The notes beneath the pieces are model-generated. The model saw nothing but the letters and a program-made list of their open reading frames with translations. It searched no databases and was not told the origin of the DNA. A DNA stretch of 8,481 bases from positions 1 to 8,481 of the forward strand of contig VSOB01000088.1 in assembly GCA_009774625.1 (NCBI GenBank), given 5' to 3'. This DNA comes from Lachnospiraceae bacterium (GTDB lineage Bacteria > Bacillota > Clostridia > Lachnospirales > Lachnospiraceae). Made by a program: the position numbers and the translations under genes. This document shows positions 6,696 through 8,481 of this stretch, one piece after another (the stretch's first letter is position 1; every line of letters begins with the position of its first letter).

Positions 6696-7610
6696 TCAGA
6701 TTCTCTTCCTCAATGTTTGATACAAAAGGTCCACCGCCTTTTTTTCCGCAAGATTTTCCGAAAAAGCGCTGGCGCTCCCGGCTGCCAGTCCCATGTAAAA
6801 AGCATGGCCACAGTCCTGCCGGGAAAGCCATCCGGCCAGAAATCCGGCCACCATGGAGTCTCCGGCCCCCACCGCATTGACCAGCCTTCCCGACGGCGCC
6901 GGACTTTCATAGACCGCTCCGTCCCCGCCTGCCAGCACGGCGCCCTCGCCTCCCAGGGACACCAGCACATTTACCGCACCCATTTCCTGCAGTTTCCTGG
7001 CATAGGGTATGGCTTCCTGTCTGGTGCCTATCACAGCGCCAAACAGCTCTCCCAGCTCGTCCCGGTTGGGCTTTATCAAAAAAGGCTTCCGCTTCAGCAC
7101 ATCCAAAAGCTCCTTGCCGGCCGTATCCACAATGCACAAAACCCCTCTGCCCGCCAGCCGTTCCATCAGCGCTCCATAAAATCCGGAAGGCAGGCCAGAG
7201 GGCAGGCTGCCCGCCATTACCAGCACATCTTCCGGCTGCAGTCTGTCGATTTGCGCATAGAGCTTTTTCACATCTTCCGGCCCTGCCTCCGGCCCCATTC
7301 CGTTGATTTCCGTGCCGTCATAATTTTTCAGTTTCAGATTGATCCGGGAATTGCCTGATGCAAGATGTATGAAATCAGTACGAACACCCCTCATTTGCGC
7401 CTGACGCCTGATTTCCTCACCTACAAAACCGGCAGAAAAGCCCAGCGCAACGCTTTCCACACCCAGATTGCCCAATACCGTGGAGACATTGATGCCCTTG
7501 CCTCCGGGAAGCATCTGTTCCGAAGCGGTCCGGTTGGTTTTGCCCAGCGCAAAATCCTCCACCGATACGATATAGTCAAGGGAAGGATTGCAAGTAATCG
7601 TATAAATCAT
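6696..7610 (-). CDS. PfkB-family sugar-phosphate kinase, probably 1-phosphofructokinase
   Basis: A ribokinase/PfkB-fold kinase of the 1-phosphofructokinase/tagatose-6-phosphate kinase group, which would phosphorylate a fructose-1-phosphate-like sugar phosphate with ATP in the cytoplasm. The product is 304 residues. The start MIYTITCNPSLDYIV is typical of 1-phosphofructokinases. MLPGGKGINVSTVLGNLG (33-50) is PfkB signature 1, KPNRDELGELFG (180-191) is a conserved helix segment, and VNAVGAGDSMVAGFLAG (244-260) carries signature 2 with the catalytic base Asp251. ATG 7610 is chosen over an upstream in-frame ATG at 7649 because the family starts here and AGAGG (7619-7623) lies eight bases before it. 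No fruA transporter or fruR regulator lies beside it, so the substrate is uncertain and LacC-like activity is possible. The gene is visibly richer in G+C than flgN. It runs in the same direction as the flagellar operon, with no hairpin terminator between them. Confidence 0.88.
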   Translation of the reverse strand: MIYTITCNPSLDYIVSVEDFALGKTNRTASEQMLPGGKGINVSTVLGNLGVESVALGFSAGFVGEEIRRQAQMRGVRTDFIHLASGNSRINLKLKNYDGTEINGMGPEAGPEDVKKLYAQIDRLQPEDVLVMAGSLPSGLPSGFYGALMERLAGRGVLCIVDTAGKELLDVLKRKPFLIKPNRDELGELFGAVIGTRQEAIPYARKLQEMGAVNVLVSLGGEGAVLAGGDGAVYESPAPSGRLVNAVGAGDSMVAGFLAGWLSRQDCGHAFYMGLAAGSASAFSENLAEKKAVDLLYQTLRKRI

Positions 7611-7683
7611 ATTCTGTTCCTCTCTTTTCCAAAAAATACGGATGGCCATTCAAACGAATACATCCTATAATGATTTCATCAAT

Positions 7684-7712
7684 ATTGTAACCTGCGGCGG
7701 CGGCTTTCACAA
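7684..7712 (-). promoter_or_regulatory. Candidate sigma-A promoter of the kinase gene
   Basis: On the minus strand TTGTGA (7707-7712), a 17-base spacer and TACAAT (7684-7689) resemble TTGACA/TATAAT with four and five matches. It would give a leader of about 65-70 bases. It is plausible but weaker than the divergent plus-strand promoter. Confidence 0.4.
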
Positions 7713-7725
7713 GCTGTAAACATTG

Positions 7726-7754
7726 TTGACGGCGCCAACGCCTTTTGCTACAAT
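7726..7754 (+). promoter_or_regulatory. Sigma-A promoter of the amidohydrolase remnant
   Basis: TTGACG (7726-7731), a 17-base spacer and TACAAT (7749-7754) preceded by TGC (an extended -10) make a near-ideal vegetative promoter. Transcription should begin near 7761 and continue into the damaged gene, whose expression signals therefore look intact. Confidence 0.7.
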
Positions 7755-7790
7755 TTACTGGCACATTTTTCTTAATGATAAGTGTCAGTT

Positions 7791-7798
7791 AAGGAGGT
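7791..7798 (+). promoter_or_regulatory. Ribosome-binding site of the amidohydrolase remnant
   Basis: AAGGAGGT is fully complementary to the 16S 3' end. It is six bases before ATG 7805 but abuts ATG 7799, so 7805 is the likely original start. Confidence 0.75.
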
Positions 7799-7804
7799 AT
7801 GTTT

Positions 7805-8481
7805 ATGGATTTTTATGAACGTGCACTGGAACTGTGTGAAGAAACAGTCACCCACTGCCGCTGGCTGCACAGCAATGCGGATGTGGGGCTGCATATGCCG
7901 AAAGCACAGGCCTACGTCATGGAGCAGTTGAGAGGATATGGCCTGGAGCCGCGCCCCTGCGGTCATGACTTCCATGCCGCCATGCTGCTGACAGCGGCAA
8001 AACCATGATGTACTCTGTGGATGGTTTCCGGATTACGGTCTATGGCCGGAGCGCCCACGGCGCATATCCCCACAGTTCCATCGACCCGATCAATATCGGC
8101 GTCCATATTTACCTTTCTCCTTCAGGGGACTCTGCGCACCAATGACAGCGCCAGCCGTGAGATGCTGGTCAGACGGCTGAAGGAAATCGTCAAAAAGACC
8201 GCGGAGGTATTTGGAGGATCGGCGGAGATCGAAATGATCTCGCAAGTGCCGCCTCTGGTCTGTGATCCTGTCATGACTGACGAGATGGCAGGCTATATGA
8301 AGGAACTGCCGATTCCCGGTCTGACTCCTGTTCCCGACACATCAGCCAGCGCTTCCGAGGACTTCGCGGCTATCGCCGAGAAAGTGTCCAGTGTGTTCAT
8401 GTATCTTTCGGCCGGGTATACGGATGAGCGGGGGGGGGGGCCGCCCTTGCCCACAAACAATGAGGACGTATGTCCAAACGG
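7805..8481 (+). pseudogene. M20-family amidohydrolase/peptidase, internally deleted and frameshifted; 3' end beyond window
   Basis: Fragments of an M20 (probably M20D-type, hippurate/IAA-amino-acid hydrolase-like) metallo-amidohydrolase are present in order but not in one frame. Segment one (7805 to about 8001) gives MDFYERALELCEETV through CGHDFHAAMLLTAAK and hits TGA at 8006-8008. Segment two (about 8002-8115, another frame) gives TMMYSVDGFRITVYGRSAHG through PINIGVHIYL. Segment three (about 8117-8481, first frame again) gives LQGTLRTNDSASREM through SASASEDFAAIAEK and SAGYTDER. Relative to the family, sequence is missing before CGHDFH (including the metal-binding DMDALP region), after AAK (including the PAEE region), and after HIYL. 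Missing ligands and the stop mean no active enzyme. Promoter and ribosome-binding site look intact. Decay of a real gene, or misassembly near a contig end, could both explain it. Confidence 0.85.
8430..8440 (+). repeat. Eleven-G homopolymer in the amidohydrolase remnant
   Basis: Eleven consecutive G follow the codons for TDE and part of the Arg codon. In the frame as written the downstream translation is GGGPPLPTNNEDVCPN. One more G would give AALAHK, closer to the family's A-H-N motif, before a stop. The tract length is therefore probably not ancestral, or is a sequencing error. Confidence 0.7.

Larger units (their letters stand above)
7611..7804. other. Divergent intergenic region
   Basis: About 190 bases separate the kinase (minus strand) from the amidohydrolase remnant (plus strand). 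It holds the kinase ribosome-binding site at 7619-7623, one candidate promoter on each strand, and the strong AAGGAGGT of the plus-strand gene. No convincing small gene or terminator was seen. Confidence 0.7.

Noticed and set aside
7611..7649. Upstream in-frame ATG at 7649 as kinase start
   Set aside because: The 13 added residues do not look like the family, whose members begin MIYT-like, and the AGAGG site fits ATG 7610.
7725..7739. GTTG/CAAC near-palindrome over the plus-strand -35 as an operator
   Set aside because: The arms are four bases and their centre does not coincide with that of the GGCGCC core, so the symmetry is not convincing.
7731..7745. GGCG-CCAA-CGCC followed by TTTT as a terminator
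   Set aside because: The stem is only four base pairs and lies inside the spacer of a good plus-strand promoter, so it is probably incidental.
1..8481. tRNA/rRNA genes, CRISPR arrays, insertion sequences or phage genes
   Set aside because: No cloverleaf, spaced repeat array, transposase or phage-like protein was seen on either strand; real genes and short gaps account for nearly all of the sequence.

Overview
The window looks like a chromosomal segment from a motile, anaerobic Firmicute, most likely a Clostridia/Lachnospiraceae-type gut bacterium (Roseburia/Lachnospira-like). This is an inference from the flgM-flgN-flgK-flgL-fliW gene order, strong AGGAGG ribosome-binding sites, moderate G+C and the style of the proteins. 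No search was possible.

Layout: positions 1-6596 hold one minus-strand late-flagellar operon, read right to left as flgM, flgN, flgK (559 aa), a second flgK (646 aa), flgL (578 aa) and fliW, which is cut by the window edge at position 1. The gaps between these genes are only 5-25 bp. Nearly every gene has its own Shine-Dalgarno sequence, and no internal terminator was seen. Upstream of flgM (about 6616-6695) lies a compact control region. It has a near-consensus sigma-28 (FliA/SigD) promoter, a possible sigma-A extended -10 element overlapping the end of the upstream kinase gene, an inverted repeat around the sigma-28 -10 box, and a small hairpin just before the flgM ribosome-binding site.

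Positions 6696-7610 encode, on the same strand, a PfkB-family 1-phosphofructokinase-like sugar kinase. It is unrelated to flagella, and no terminator is visible between it and flgM. Positions 7611-7804 are a divergent intergenic region with a very good plus-strand sigma-A promoter and a weaker minus-strand one. From 7805 to the right edge, the plus strand carries the broken remains of an M20-family amidohydrolase (peptidase). It is interrupted by three apparent internal deletions with two frame changes, and has an 11-G run near the edge.

How the genes work together: FlgM holds sigma-28 inactive until the hook is complete. FlgN chaperones the FlgK and FlgL junction proteins to the export apparatus. 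The two FlgK paralogues and FlgL would build the hook-filament junction. FliW (normally paired with CsrA and flagellin) senses flagellin. The sigma-28 site ahead of flgM implies that sigma-28 drives its own antagonist and the junction genes.

I found no RNA genes, insertion sequences, CRISPR arrays or defence systems, and no clear new system. The points most worth following are the tandem divergent FlgK pair, the enlarged surface regions of FlgK2 and FlgL, the cysteine content of FlgK2, the structured flgM control region, and the internally deleted amidohydrolase.
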